From Cephalotrichum gorgonifer (lineage: Eukaryota > Ascomycota > Sordariomycetes > Microascales > Microascaceae), in the NCBI GenBank assembly GCA_900312665.1, contig ONZQ02000004.1, positions 434,001-498,000 on the forward strand: a stretch of DNA of 64,000 nucleotides, read 5' to 3'. The notes under the pieces were generated by a model. It was not told where the DNA came from. It was given only the letters and a program-made list of their open reading frames with translations, and searched no databases. Of this stretch, positions 10,416 to 20,005 are shown piece by piece; the stretch's first letter is position 1; the number at the start of each line of letters is the position of its first letter. The position numbers and the translations under genes were made by a program.

Positions 10416-12853
10416 ATGACCGCCTCGCAAAGGAAAAGGGCAGTCGACGATGACTTCATTTACACCATCTCGGATAGCGATGAGGTTCCCGACGAAGAGA
10501 CTTTAGATCCCCAGCCTCCGAAGAAGAAAGCCAAGTCGAACAAAAAGAACAAGGGAGATGCCGAGAAGGCCGGTTCTGGGCCTTCAGAGGGTCTATGGGG
10601 GAAGAACGACGAGGACGATGGTGCCATGGCGTCGGACTTTGAGTTCTTCGCAGAGGGTACGAACGAGCTCGATGTGGAGGAATTTGCCGGCTGGGGGTTT
10701 GAAGGTGCCCACAAAGCCATGAAGGGCGAAAAGCCGGGCGTTGATCTAGATGCCATCATTCAGCGGAGGAGAGCAAAGAAGGAGGCGAAAGGCGAGGCGA
10801 AAGCGACTGGTGTACCGGCAGGCGAGGACGAGGCCGAGGATATCAACGACCTGGGCCTTGATCTGGATGATGCCGACGATGAGATTCTAGCTGATGACGC
10901 CTTCGGCATGACCGTGGACTTGGACGGCGAACAATCGGATATTGGCGAGAGCGATGCGGACAATGAAGAGGATGGTAACGCGTCTGATGACGAAGCGGCG
11001 AGCTCACCCGTCCCCCATCCCGACAACAGTGACGACGACGATGACGACGACGACGACGATGAGGAGGAAGATCCAGAGGAGAAGGCCAGACGAGATGCCT
11101 TCTTCGCCCCGGAGGAAGCCATTCCGAATCAGGACAGGAAGGGCAAGGACGCAACCTTCCAGTCCATGTCTCTTAGCAGACCCGTCCTTCGCGGTCTTGC
11201 TGCCGCGGGATACACGAAGCCCACGCCCATTCAATCCAAGACCATCCCTATAGCACTCCTCGGGAAAGATGTGGTTGGTGGCGCCGTCACCGGATCTGGA
11301 AAGACAGCCGCCTTCGTGCTCCCGATTATCGAGCGTCTCATATTCCGTCCTAAGAAGGTGCCCACGAGCCGTGTGGTGATCCTAACGCCTACACGTGAAT
11401 TGGCGATACAGTGCCACGCAGTAGCTACCAAACTGGCCTCTTTCACGGATATCAAGTTCACTCTGGCTGTCGGTGGTCTCAGCTTGAAGGCACAAGAGCT
11501 TGAGCTGCGGTTACGACCGGATGTCATCATCGCGACCCCCGGTCGATTCATCGATCACGTCCGGAACTCGGCCAGCTTCAGCATCGACGCGGTGGAGATT
11601 CTGGTCCTTGATGAGGCCGACCGCATGCTTGAGGACGGGTTTGCGGACGAGCTGAACGAGATTCTGACGACACTCCCAAAATCAAGGCAGACTATGCTCT
11701 TCTCCGCTACCATGACCTCGTCGGTCGACCACTTGATCCGTGCCGGGCTCAACACACCCGTTCGACTGGTAGTGGACTCCAAGAGGAAGACGGCGGGAAC
11801 CCTGACGCAGGAATTCGTACGATTGCGACCGGGAAGGGAAGATAAGCGTATGGGCTATCTACTGTGGCTCTGCAAGAACGTCTACCACGAGCGCGTGATC
11901 ATATTCTTCCGGCAGAAGAAGCAGGCTCATTTGGCGCGTATCGTCTTTGGCTTGCTCGGGTTGTCCTGCTCGGAACTCCACGGGAGCTTGAACCAAAGCC
12001 AGGTTTGTTTGCCCCCTCCCCCCCCTTTTTTTTTGTCAAATTTAAAGTATTGTACCTATACGGGCCAGCATGATGCTGACTTGAACTACAGCGAATTTCG
12101 GCTGTTGAATCTTTCAGGGACGGTAAGGTTTCGTTCCTACTAGCTACCGACCTGGCCTCGCGTGGTCTGGATATTAAGGGTGTCGACACCGTCATCAACT
12201 ACGAAGCGCCCCAGAACCCTGAAATTTATGTCCACAGAGTCGGGCGAACGGCGCGTGCCGGGCGCACGGGTTCCGCCTGCACACTCGCGGCGGAGCCGGA
12301 CCGAAAGGTCGTCCGCGCGGCCGTCAAGGCGGCCAAGTCGCAGGGGGCTAAGATCACCAGCAGGGTGGTCGACCCCGCGGAGGCGGATGCTTGGCAGAAG
12401 CGGATTGACGAGATGGAGAAGGAGATCGAAGAGGTGATGCAGGAGGAGAAGGAGGAGAAGCAGATTGCGCACGTGGAGATGCAGGTGAAGAAGGGCGAGA
12501 ACCTCATCGAGCACGAGGCGGAGATCAAGGCGCGGCCGAGGCGGACGTGGTTCGAGACGGAGAAGGAAAAGAAGGCGTCCAAGGAGGCCGGACGGGCGGA
12601 GCTCAACGGCCTGCGAGAGAAGATGAAGAAGAAGCACGGCGGGAAGCTGCTGAGCAACAAGGACAAGAAGAAGCTAGACGCCAAGGCGGAAAGGGCCGCC
12701 GGGGGGACGACGTGGAAGAAGGGGAGGGCCGAGAGGGATGGGAAGGGGGCGGTGTTGGAGTTTAGCAAGAACAAGGTGAAGAAGAAGGGAGGGAGGGTTG
12801 GGTCGAAGGGTGGCGCGAAAGGAGGTAAGGGGCGCGGCGGAGGCAAGAAATAA
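10416..12853 (+). CDS. DRS1: ATP-dependent DEAD-box RNA helicase Drs1
   Basis: Two exons, 10416-12002 and 12092-12853 (782 residues), separated by an 89-bp GT-AG intron. The start is the ATG followed by TASQRKRAVDDDF; the same frame is open further upstream but without conserved sequence. The N-terminal ~245 residues are acidic/basic, with an uninterrupted run of Asp then Glu near residues 206-220. The core carries a Q motif (YTKPTPIQ), motif I AVTGSGKT (about 290-297), PTRELA, TPGR, DEAD (about 399-402), SAT (about 430-432) and, in exon 2, HRVGRTARAGR (about 577). The C-terminus is a long Lys/Glu coiled coil with a Lys/Gly-rich tail. Drs1 is a nucleolar helicase for 60S subunit assembly (27S pre-rRNA processing), and length and layout match yeast Drs1 (about 752 residues). 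Unspliced readthrough would stop within 50 codons. Confidence 0.97.
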
Positions 12854-13279
12854 GGCAGTGGACGGTGAAGCTGTCGTTTTGTAGAGCCGGGAAGGTTGAC
12901 GTGAGAGGGGTACGGAACTGTAAAACGCTGATTTGTTCACGCACCACGATAGCATAGCGACCTGGCATTCTCCGAGTCTCGTCGGTCTTCTGTACAAGAG
13001 AACGCATTTTATCTATATGACCAACAACCAATAATGGCCCAGAAACGGTCTGTTGCTCGTAAAGCGCAAGGAGACTTGACTATTCGGATGGGAGGAGACA
13101 AGTCAATCAAGAAATTGGCTTTTTTATTACACACGAGCGTACAAAGACATCCATCCCATCCATGTACGCCGTTGACACAAACACACGGCATTGTAATTTG
13201 CCATATAATACCAGCTCCTGATCACGCCACTGGATCCAAATCGCCGGTTCACCCCCCCCTTTTTTTTTATCTGGTCAAT
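12854..13279. other. Convergent 3' intergenic region (DRS1 / MAPEG gene)
   Basis: 426 bp between two gene ends. It should contain both polyadenylation regions; no other feature is seen. Confidence 0.6.
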
Positions 13280-13898
13280 CTACAACAGCAGGTCAAACGC
13301 GGTCTTGACAGTCAGAATGAAGAGACCAATGGTCCCCAGGTACTGCCCGGCGCCCCTGTACCTTCCCGATCCGTTCTTCTTCGTCAGATCGGTGTAGCCG
13401 GTGGCGAAGAGGATCCTGTTGAAGCTCCACCAGGCGCCGAGGGCGGCGGAGGCGATGGGGTAGCGGAGGCCGGCGGCGACGATGAAGAAGAGGGTGCTGC
13501 CCTGGTTCTCGAGGAAGTTGCCGTGGGCGCGCTGGGCGCAGTTGAAGCGGTTCAGGCGATCCCTGACGGAGTCGGACTCGGCAGCGTCGACCTGCTCCTT
13601 GGAGGCGTAGTGGTAGGGGTAGGGGATGCCGGCGGCCTTGCGGAAGGAGGTGACGCGCCCGCCTTGCCATTGGTTGACGAGGGTGGTGAGGACGCCGGAG
13701 AGGATGACCCATCTGTGTTGGGTTGTTAGTTAGGGAACGGCCAGAGGGGAGAGAAAGTGGGGGACAGGGGCAGGGGTGAAGGTTGTTTTTCTTTGAGGGT
13801 GGTTGAGGGTGGTTGAGGGTGGTTGAGGGTGGTTGAGGGCGGCGTTCGGATTTTACTTACCCATACTCCCTGGGGAGCTCAACTGTAACGGTGGCCAT
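13280..13898 (-). CDS. Microsomal glutathione S-transferase 3-like (MAPEG family)
   Basis: Two exons, 13898-13861 and 13712-13280 (156 residues); the 148-bp GT-AG intron lies after codon 12 and splits the Gly-13 codon. The protein begins MATVTVELPREYGWVILSG. The diagnostic MAPEG signature FNCAQRAHGN lies at residues 69-78, followed by FLEN. Hydrophobic segments fit the four-helix membrane bundle of the family, and the length agrees with human MGST3 (about 152 residues). The family conjugates glutathione to lipophilic electrophiles and reduces lipid hydroperoxides in ER or outer mitochondrial membranes; the substrate here is inferred only. The intron contains a 10-bp minisatellite. Confidence 0.93.
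13793..13842. repeat. 10-bp minisatellite, five units, inside an intron
   Basis: Five head-to-tail copies of TTGAGGGTGG (the last copy has GGGC) within the single intron of the MAPEG gene. On the coding strand the unit reads CCACCCTCAA, so it lengthens a C/A-rich intronic stretch. Copy number could vary between strains. Confidence 0.93.
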
Positions 13899-15428
13899 TG
13901 TGTTGGTAGGTGACAGGTGAGGTGAAACGGCTCGAGGGATTGGAGATGGAATAGTAATCAGAATTGGTGTCGGACTAGTGGGACTTGAAGCTATAATCAG
14001 TATTGGAAAGGGGGGGTGTGGCGACCTTCCAAGCTTTAAATATCTTCCTTCAGAATTGCACTAATACAATCCTACCACCGACGTAAGTATACAGGTACCA
14101 GCCAATCTAAAACGCCCTCCCCTCCAAAGCGGGGCCCGCAAACTCCGATCTTTGTGGAGATCGAGGCTCAAAGAGGAATTTGTAATCACATCCTGGTGAC
14201 TGGCGCGGCTCGGTAAAATCTTCCGAGGGCATCCATAGGAGTGACCAGCAATGCGCCGTTCTTGTACGCCGCTACAAGGCGGGGCATTAATTTCACCCAT
14301 TAAGCTATCATCATCCCGAGAGTCCGTCGGGTCGGCGCGACTTTGACGGGCAACAGCTGGCACCTCCACGCGTGGAACGGATGATCTGGCCTTTTTTTTC
14401 TTTTGTTTTTCTTGTTCTAGTTCCTTCTAGGGATATTATCGTACCACCTCTGGGGTGTATCCAATGAGTTCCTCCTGGTAGCCAGATGTGAGACAAGCGG
14501 CCACGAACCAACCCTTCTTACTGACCTGCTGCCTTCGTGGTTCTGTCCCCCCCCCGTTCCCAATTTCCTCTTTCTCTTTCTTTTTCTTTCCACCCTTTTT
14601 CCTTTTATTCTTCATCTTACGAGTACGTATTATTCCCAATTCAGCTAACAGAGCGATCTCCCACGATCGGGACTACTTTGGTGGAGCTGTTCCTGTAAGC
14701 GCCAAACCGGGAAAGAATACTGCTACATGTATTAGGTGCTGACCCAGGAGCCCCTATCGCCGAATACGCCCTCCTCCCACCGCCGCTCTCCAGAAAGTCC
14801 CGTCTGTGGGGCGATGACCAGCTGCACCCCAAAAGGATACGTAACCGCGGTTTCTTCATGCCGTGCGACCTCCCCGAATAGCTACGCGAGCAAATACAAT
14901 GGCCGAAGGCTCCCCTGAACGCGTATTTGGTACCCACATCCCGGGCGGAATCCCGCCGTGGCCCCGGAGATCTGGTCACACTAGTGATCTGGACCCTTGA
15001 CCCCAGACAGCTGAAAGCCTAAGGCACCACAGGAGGCGAGCTCCTTCTACTCCGTATACTAAATGATTCGAATATTACTCCACACCACGAGAGAGAGGAC
15101 AGAGGATCCTTTCCCTTTCTTAAGTGTCCGTAGGTTAACCTGCATTTTGTAATCCATTGGAAAGCCGAGATTGTGTACACTATGGGAGGCTATGAAACAC
15201 AGTAAGACTACTAGCATTCATCAGGAAGTGATTGTGGTTTTAATTGAGACGGTCAACTGCTCAGGACCTCAAATCGGCCTCGCTAATAAAATATGGCGTT
15301 GGAAGGGGGAAAATATCAAGAACCCTCCGACCAACACGGCGGCCCTTGACCTCGACCCAACCCAACCCAACCCCTTTCCCCTTCCTTCCCCCTTCCTTCC
15401 CCTTTCTTCCCCTTTCTTCCCGCCCACC
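13899..15428. other. Intergenic, no supported gene
   Basis: No recognised gene. It includes long T/C-rich stretches (about 14391-14420 and 14545-14612), a TACGAGTA motif at 14618-14625, and a C/T-rich run at about 15355-15440 just beyond the 3' end of the next minus-strand gene. Confidence 0.55.
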
Positions 15429-16247
15429 TCACCCCTCCAGCTTCCCGCCAGAGAGTAGCCTCTCGGCCGCCTCCCTCACCGCCTTCATCGCAACGAGATA
15501 CAGCCCCGGCCCAACACTAACCCTCGCGACCCCCAGCCCCCCCAGCTCCCGAGCCGTCAGCGCGCCCTCCGACGCCGCAGTCTTCACCGCGACCCGCCCG
15601 CCTAGCTCAGCCACCAACCTCTCCACCTCGCCCGTTCTCAGGCCCCTCCCCCCTCCCCAGTAAAACACAGTCGTGGCCCCGGCGTCAAGGTACGCCTTCC
15701 CGCGCCTGACCGCCTCCGCCATAGCCTCCTCGTCGCCGTTGGCGGCCGCGGGCTCGAGGCGGAAGACGTCGCACCGCGCATTAACCGCAAACCCCGCCGG
15801 CGCCACCTCCAGCGCCGTCCTCAGCCTCTCGACCTGCTCCGAGAGCGGATACAGCGCGGCGTCGACCCCGCCCTTGTACCCTGCCTCGGGCCTCGAGTCC
15901 TCGATGTTCGCGCCCTCGGCGCCCGCCGCCGCCGCCGAGGCTACGGCCTCCCGGATCCGGTCGCCGTACCCGTCCTGCAGGTCCACGGAGATGGGGATGC
16001 CGGCCTCTCGCGCGATCGGCGCGAGCTCCGCGAGCCGCGAGAGGTTCTGCTCGAGACTGAGCTCCTCATCCTTGATGCCTAGAGTGTCGGCTACGGCCCA
16101 GGAGGCAGTCGCGACGGCCCTAACCGGCGTGGATTCGGGGGTGTTGAGGGAGAGGACGGCGCGGAGGGAGGACCGGTCCCAGACGTTGGGGATGATCAGC
16201 GGGTTGGAGGGTTGGTGAAGGTCTTTGAAGGTGGGTTTTGAGGACAT
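15429..16247 (-). CDS. PEP-mutase/isocitrate-lyase superfamily protein (phosphonomutase-like)
   Basis: A 272-residue intronless protein starting at the ATG at 16247 (MSSKPTFKDLHQPSNPLIIP); the longer frame reaching 16373 lacks family similarity. It has the fold markers of the phosphoenolpyruvate mutase group: PNVWDRSSLRAV near the N-terminus, the metal-binding VDLQDGYGD (about residues 107-115), NIEDS (about 134-138) and NARCDVF (about 172-178). The KKCGH catalytic cysteine motif of true isocitrate lyases is not present, so it belongs with the PEPM/2-methylisocitrate-lyase-like or oxaloacetate-hydrolase-like branch. Such enzymes make or break C-C or P-C bonds next to a carboxylate; the exact substrate cannot be read from the sequence. 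The gene is notably GC-rich, and the opposite-strand frames over it are shadows. Confidence 0.88.
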   Translation of the reverse strand: MSSKPTFKDLHQPSNPLIIPNVWDRSSLRAVLSLNTPESTPVRAVATASWAVADTLGIKDEELSLEQNLSRLAELAPIAREAGIPISVDLQDGYGDRIREAVASAAAAGAEGANIEDSRPEAGYKGGVDAALYPLSEQVERLRTALEVAPAGFAVNARCDVFRLEPAAANGDEEAMAEAVRRGKAYLDAGATTVFYWGGGRGLRTGEVERLVAELGGRVAVKTAASEGALTARELGGLGVARVSVGPGLYLVAMKAVREAAERLLSGGKLEG

Positions 16248-16900
16248 AGTGGCGGCGTTTGATGTAAGTGTAAGTAGATGACGGTATGGGGATGGTGATA
16301 TCGATGTTGATTTCTTTGTCACTTTGTTCGGGCAGGAGTGGAGACTCGGAGTATTTATTATAATACCTGACACCTATGTTACTCACGCCTTTTTTGTTAT
16401 TTACGCCCTTCGGGCCCCGCTGACAGGGCTGCGTCACATACGAGTACTTCTAGTACAAGTCAAGTGGTGCGGGGCAAGGTGAAGATGTCGCGCTTGTGAA
16501 TCGGGATGCGTGGTGCCCCGCAGCACCATCACGGGAATACTCCGCTCGTCAGAACGCGGAACTCGGCTTCAGTGGCTAATTACGGCTTACTTCATGCATA
16601 TTAGTCAAGACGAACATCCTACTAACACCCGATATCGTCACAGATGGAGGCTTCCTAAGGGCGTTGTATAAGTCAAGTCCAACCATACAGGTGTCTATCA
16701 CCAGGCGGTGCTCATTTCCGAGTGCAATGTTGATCTAGCCTAAGAAATCGGGAACTTCCATGCGCCATACTCCTCTCCTCAACACCTCTATCTATATATA
16801 TAGAAAATTCTCCGTGGAAAGCTTGGATGCGAATCCCCTTGCCGCCAAACCAAACCAAACCAAACCGAAAACAGCCATGTCGTGTAAGGAGCCCTAGCTA
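16248..16900. other. Intergenic, no supported gene
   Basis: 653 bp containing the promoter of the PEP-mutase-like gene and the 3' flank of APP1. There is a short (CCAAA)n stretch at about 16847-16866 and a TACGAGTA motif at 16439-16446. Confidence 0.55.
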
Positions 16901-19900
16901 CTACCCTCTCGCCTTACCACCGCCCTTCCCCGTCCTCTCACCCTCAAGAGCTGCCCGAACGATCCCCTCCGCCTCATGCATGACGTCCTGCCCTCTCCGC
17001 CACGTATACAGCGCCACGCCCTTCCCCTCCAGCACGTCTTGAGCCCTCTCCAACCGCCGCCTCCACAGTTCGAGCTTCTTGTTCACGGCCGCATTGGCGC
17101 CGGCGTTGGCGTTCGCGTAGTTCGAATCCTGGGACCCCAGCGTAGTAGCGCTGGAGACTCGTTGCAGCGTCGGGATCGGCTGAGAGGGAGATTCAAAGTT
17201 GGTGGTTCTCCGCTGAAGGTGTATCGTAGGCAGTTCGTTGTCTTGCGCGGTCCCTCGTGCGGGCGCGGATGGCGTGCCGTTACGTCGGGGCGGTGGAGGC
17301 GGCGGCGGCAGAAGGTTGGTGGTCCTGGACGGGGTGGTCGCGCTGCGGTGCACAGCTCCATTGGACCCGGCTGCTTTATCCGCTCGGTCACCGACGGGTC
17401 GGCCGGATGTGCTCACTGATTGGGAGAGTGGATGGGGGGAAGTGCGCTGCGAGGCTGCCCCCACGGGCTTCCGAGCCCGCGGTGGAGGAGGCTGCGGCCG
17501 ACCGGACGTCATCCCCGCACCGGCATCGCCCCCACTTGCATCCGGCGACTCCTTCATCTCCATGCTATTGCTTCTTAACGCCACTGGCTTTATCGGTCGG
17601 GGAGGGGGTGTCCGTGCCGTCGGCACGGTCCTGATACTCGCAGGTCTTGATATGTCCGCCTGGTGTGGAGTCCTGCTGAGGGCACTCGTGTCGTCATCGG
17701 AGAAGTCTATCAAGTTCCCAGTAGGGACCTCATCCGCCCTAGAGCCTGCTGGCCCCCTAGGCGGCAGAACCGGCCTGTTTTCGGGCTCGTCATTTGTGTC
17801 CAAGGATTTGGTGCTATCCCCGGAACCTGACATAAGGCCATTACCAGGGCGTAGTGGCTCGGCCCCGAACGAGGAATCGAAGAATGCGGGTTGTTCAGGG
17901 GTCGTCACGTCGCGGATGAATATGGCCAGGATGCGACCGGGATTGGCCAAGGCCAGCTCCACATACACCTCGAGGTCCGCCTCACCACTGTCGCCGACCA
18001 GAATGAACTTGCGCTCCGGGAAATCGTTCAGTATCCTCTCGAGCGTGGGCTTCTTGCGCTCCGCCACGGGCTCGAATATACCCTGCATCATCCCACTGTA
18101 CGCCTTCAGATGCATTGACCCCGGTGGAAGCCCCGACATCTTGAAGAAGGTGGTTAACAAGGGGTATAGCTGCCACGGGCTATTCGAGCAGTAGTGCAGG
18201 CTCACGCCCATTGAGTACATGTTGTTGTACCATTCTTTGATGCCGTCAACCGTGAGACCCCCCAGCTCGCGAACGAACGTGTTTCGGAAGATTTCTCGCG
18301 TGCCGCCGGAAATGTTGGAGCGCTTGATCGTGTCGTCTATATCGCTGATCAGGCTTACGCCAGCGGACTCTGTAACCCTGACCTCCTGGACCGCTGAAAG
18401 TGTCTCGTTGGCTAGAACTCTGACATGGGTGGGTGTAAACGGTAGAGCTGCCCGTAGGTTAAAGTGGCCAGATGCATTTGTCATCACCGTTCGAGACTGA
18501 GAGTCGGACTCGTTATAAAAGAAGACTGTGATGGGTAGTTGCGAAAGTGGTGTGGTTAAGAAGGGCGCAACACGGGCCATAAGGTTCGCGTTGGCCACGG
18601 CGAGCTCAGCCCCGGAGAGTACGGTCGGTGCTGCGGAGTCCTGCCGAGCAGGAAGGGGCGGGCTAGGGGGGTTCGAGCTAGCAGGACTTCCGTTCCTGGG
18701 CACGTACGTCGACTTTCCCGGAAACTCGCTATATTCTCCTAGATTAGCAACCCTCCTCTCCTCTTGGCCTCTCCTTTCAATCCGGGCGGCCTCGGCTGCG
18801 ATCCTCTCTTGGTCCCGAAGGTCTTCAGCTGAGGACGCAGCATTAATCCTGCCACCGCCAGCATCAGATCCCGGCCTGCCATCAGGCCTCGGTATGCCAC
18901 TTAGCTGACGGGCGAGTCCCATCATGATTCTGTTCTTCCGAGTTAAGGGACCCGTCAGCGGAGAGTATATCCAGCCGCGCACATCGACATCGACGAGGGC
19001 ATTCGGGTCGTATTCCTCCTCCCACTCAGGGTTCCAAGATTCCTCATCCGGATAGGTACCCGAGGAGCGAGGATCTGTAGGCCGCTGCCGAGGTTGTTTC
19101 TTGACGTGCAGCTTCGCATACGTCGGGAAGAGTACCATCTGTTCGCGGCCGTTAAGCGTGGTGGTGATGGAGGCATCTGGGAAAGAACCAGGGATCGAGG
19201 GCCTCTCGTTTTCAGAAGGATCGAAAGCTGCAGTCCTCGTCTGGGCGTACGACTCCCTGATCTCCGTCACCGCGGAAGCTCCTGCTTTATACATGGACCC
19301 CGCCATGGCCGCCAGTCGCCTCCGCCGATATCCTCGCTCTCCGGACGTTTCATCGTATCCATATCCGCCCTGCGTCGCCTGTCCCGCCGTGGATGGACGC
19401 ATCGTCGTCGGCCCTATGTGCCCGGCCCCGCGAGCCCTCGCCGCATGTCGCGGGGCAGAGGTAGGGCGAGGAGGGGCTGCTCGTCGGCGGAGGAGGTCGA
19501 GGATGCCGGCTTTCTCCGTGCGGCGCTTGGATCTAGATAATATGTATCCGTAGATTCTGGACTGTGTGTTGTGTTTGAGGCGCGGAAGGGTATCGAGGTG
19601 GAATCGCAGCACGCGCTCCCGGTACAGAGAGCGAATAGTGTGGGGAAGGAGGTATCGGAAGAGCTCCCGTTTGTTCTGTGGTGAGCGGTGAGAGGGTCTA
19701 AAACGGCCGAAGAGCGCCACGGCGACGGTTGGATAGGTGTATCTTGAGACGACCCTTCTGCAGGGCGGGTGAAAGATGGTAAACTTTGCTTCTTGTCGCG
19801 TGAGGTGTGAGGTTGTACGGATTTGTGGCCGATGGACCTCGACGTCAGCTTTGAACATGGATGGAGTACGAGGCGCGCCGTGGAATCCAACATAGTTTGC

Positions 19901-20005
19901 ACTGTACAATTCCGCAACGGAGCTGCACCACAGTGGCACCATCTGTAGGCAAACCAGTGCGACAGACAGGGAACTTGTGCCCCGCCCTTTCCGGCCCCAC
20001 TGCAT
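16901..20005 (-). CDS. APP1: Actin-patch phosphatidate phosphatase App1
   Basis: A frame of 1034 residues with no obvious intron. Residues about 550-710 are the App1 catalytic domain: SLISDIDDTIKRSN carries the haloacid-dehalogenase DxDxT motif at about 555-559, followed by YCSNSPWQLYP, SGLPPGSMHLK, FILVGDSGEADLEVY and IFIRDVT. Upstream (about 330-360 and 480-550) lie the regions conserved ahead of it, including RGWIYSP and ITVFFYNES. The ~320-residue C-terminus is disordered and proline-rich with polyproline runs, fitting SH3-domain partners at endocytic actin patches. The enzyme dephosphorylates phosphatidate to diacylglycerol. The true start is uncertain: ATG codons lie at 20005, 19858 and 19402, and clear conservation begins only after 19402. 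The 5' part may hold a missed intron or a non-coding leader. Confidence 0.9.
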   Translation of the reverse strand: MQWGRKGRGTSSLSVALVCLQMVPLWCSSVAELYSANYVGFHGAPRTPSMFKADVEVHRPQIRTTSHLTRQEAKFTIFHPPCRRVVSRYTYPTVAVALFGRFRPSHRSPQNKRELFRYLLPHTIRSLYRERVLRFHLDTLPRLKHNTQSRIYGYILSRSKRRTEKAGILDLLRRRAAPPRPTSAPRHAARARGAGHIGPTTMRPSTAGQATQGGYGYDETSGERGYRRRRLAAMAGSMYKAGASAVTEIRESYAQTRTAAFDPSENERPSIPGSFPDASITTTLNGREQMVLFPTYAKLHVKKQPRQRPTDPRSSGTYPDEESWNPEWEEEYDPNALVDVDVRGWIYSPLTGPLTRKNRIMMGLARQLSGIPRPDGRPGSDAGGGRINAASSAEDLRDQERIAAEAARIERRGQEERRVANLGEYSEFPGKSTYVPRNGSPASSNPPSPPLPARQDSAAPTVLSGAELAVANANLMARVAPFLTTPLSQLPITVFFYNESDSQSRTVMTNASGHFNLRAALPFTPTHVRVLANETLSAVQEVRVTESAGVSLISDIDDTIKRSNISGGTREIFRNTFVRELGGLTVDGIKEWYNNMYSMGVSLHYCSNSPWQLYPLLTTFFKMSGLPPGSMHLKAYSGMMQGIFEPVAERKKPTLERILNDFPERKFILVGDSGEADLEVYVELALANPGRILAIFIRDVTTPEQPAFFDSSFGAEPLRPGNGLMSGSGDSTKSLDTNDEPENRPVLPPRGPAGSRADEVPTGNLIDFSDDDTSALSRTPHQADISRPASIRTVPTARTPPPRPIKPVALRSNSMEMKESPDASGGDAGAGMTSGRPQPPPPRARKPVGAASQRTSPHPLSQSVSTSGRPVGDRADKAAGSNGAVHRSATTPSRTTNLLPPPPPPPRRNGTPSAPARGTAQDNELPTIHLQRRTTNFESPSQPIPTLQRVSSATTLGSQDSNYANANAGANAAVNKKLELWRRRLERAQDVLEGKGVALYTWRRGQDVMHEAEGIVRAALEGERTGKGGGKARG

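Noticed and set aside
15673..16218. 181-codon plus-strand frame
   Set aside because: Shadow of the GC-rich PEP-mutase-like gene on the minus strand; no domain.
17238..18194. 318-codon plus-strand frame
   Set aside because: Lies wholly antisense to the conserved APP1 catalytic and C-terminal regions and has no recognisable motif.
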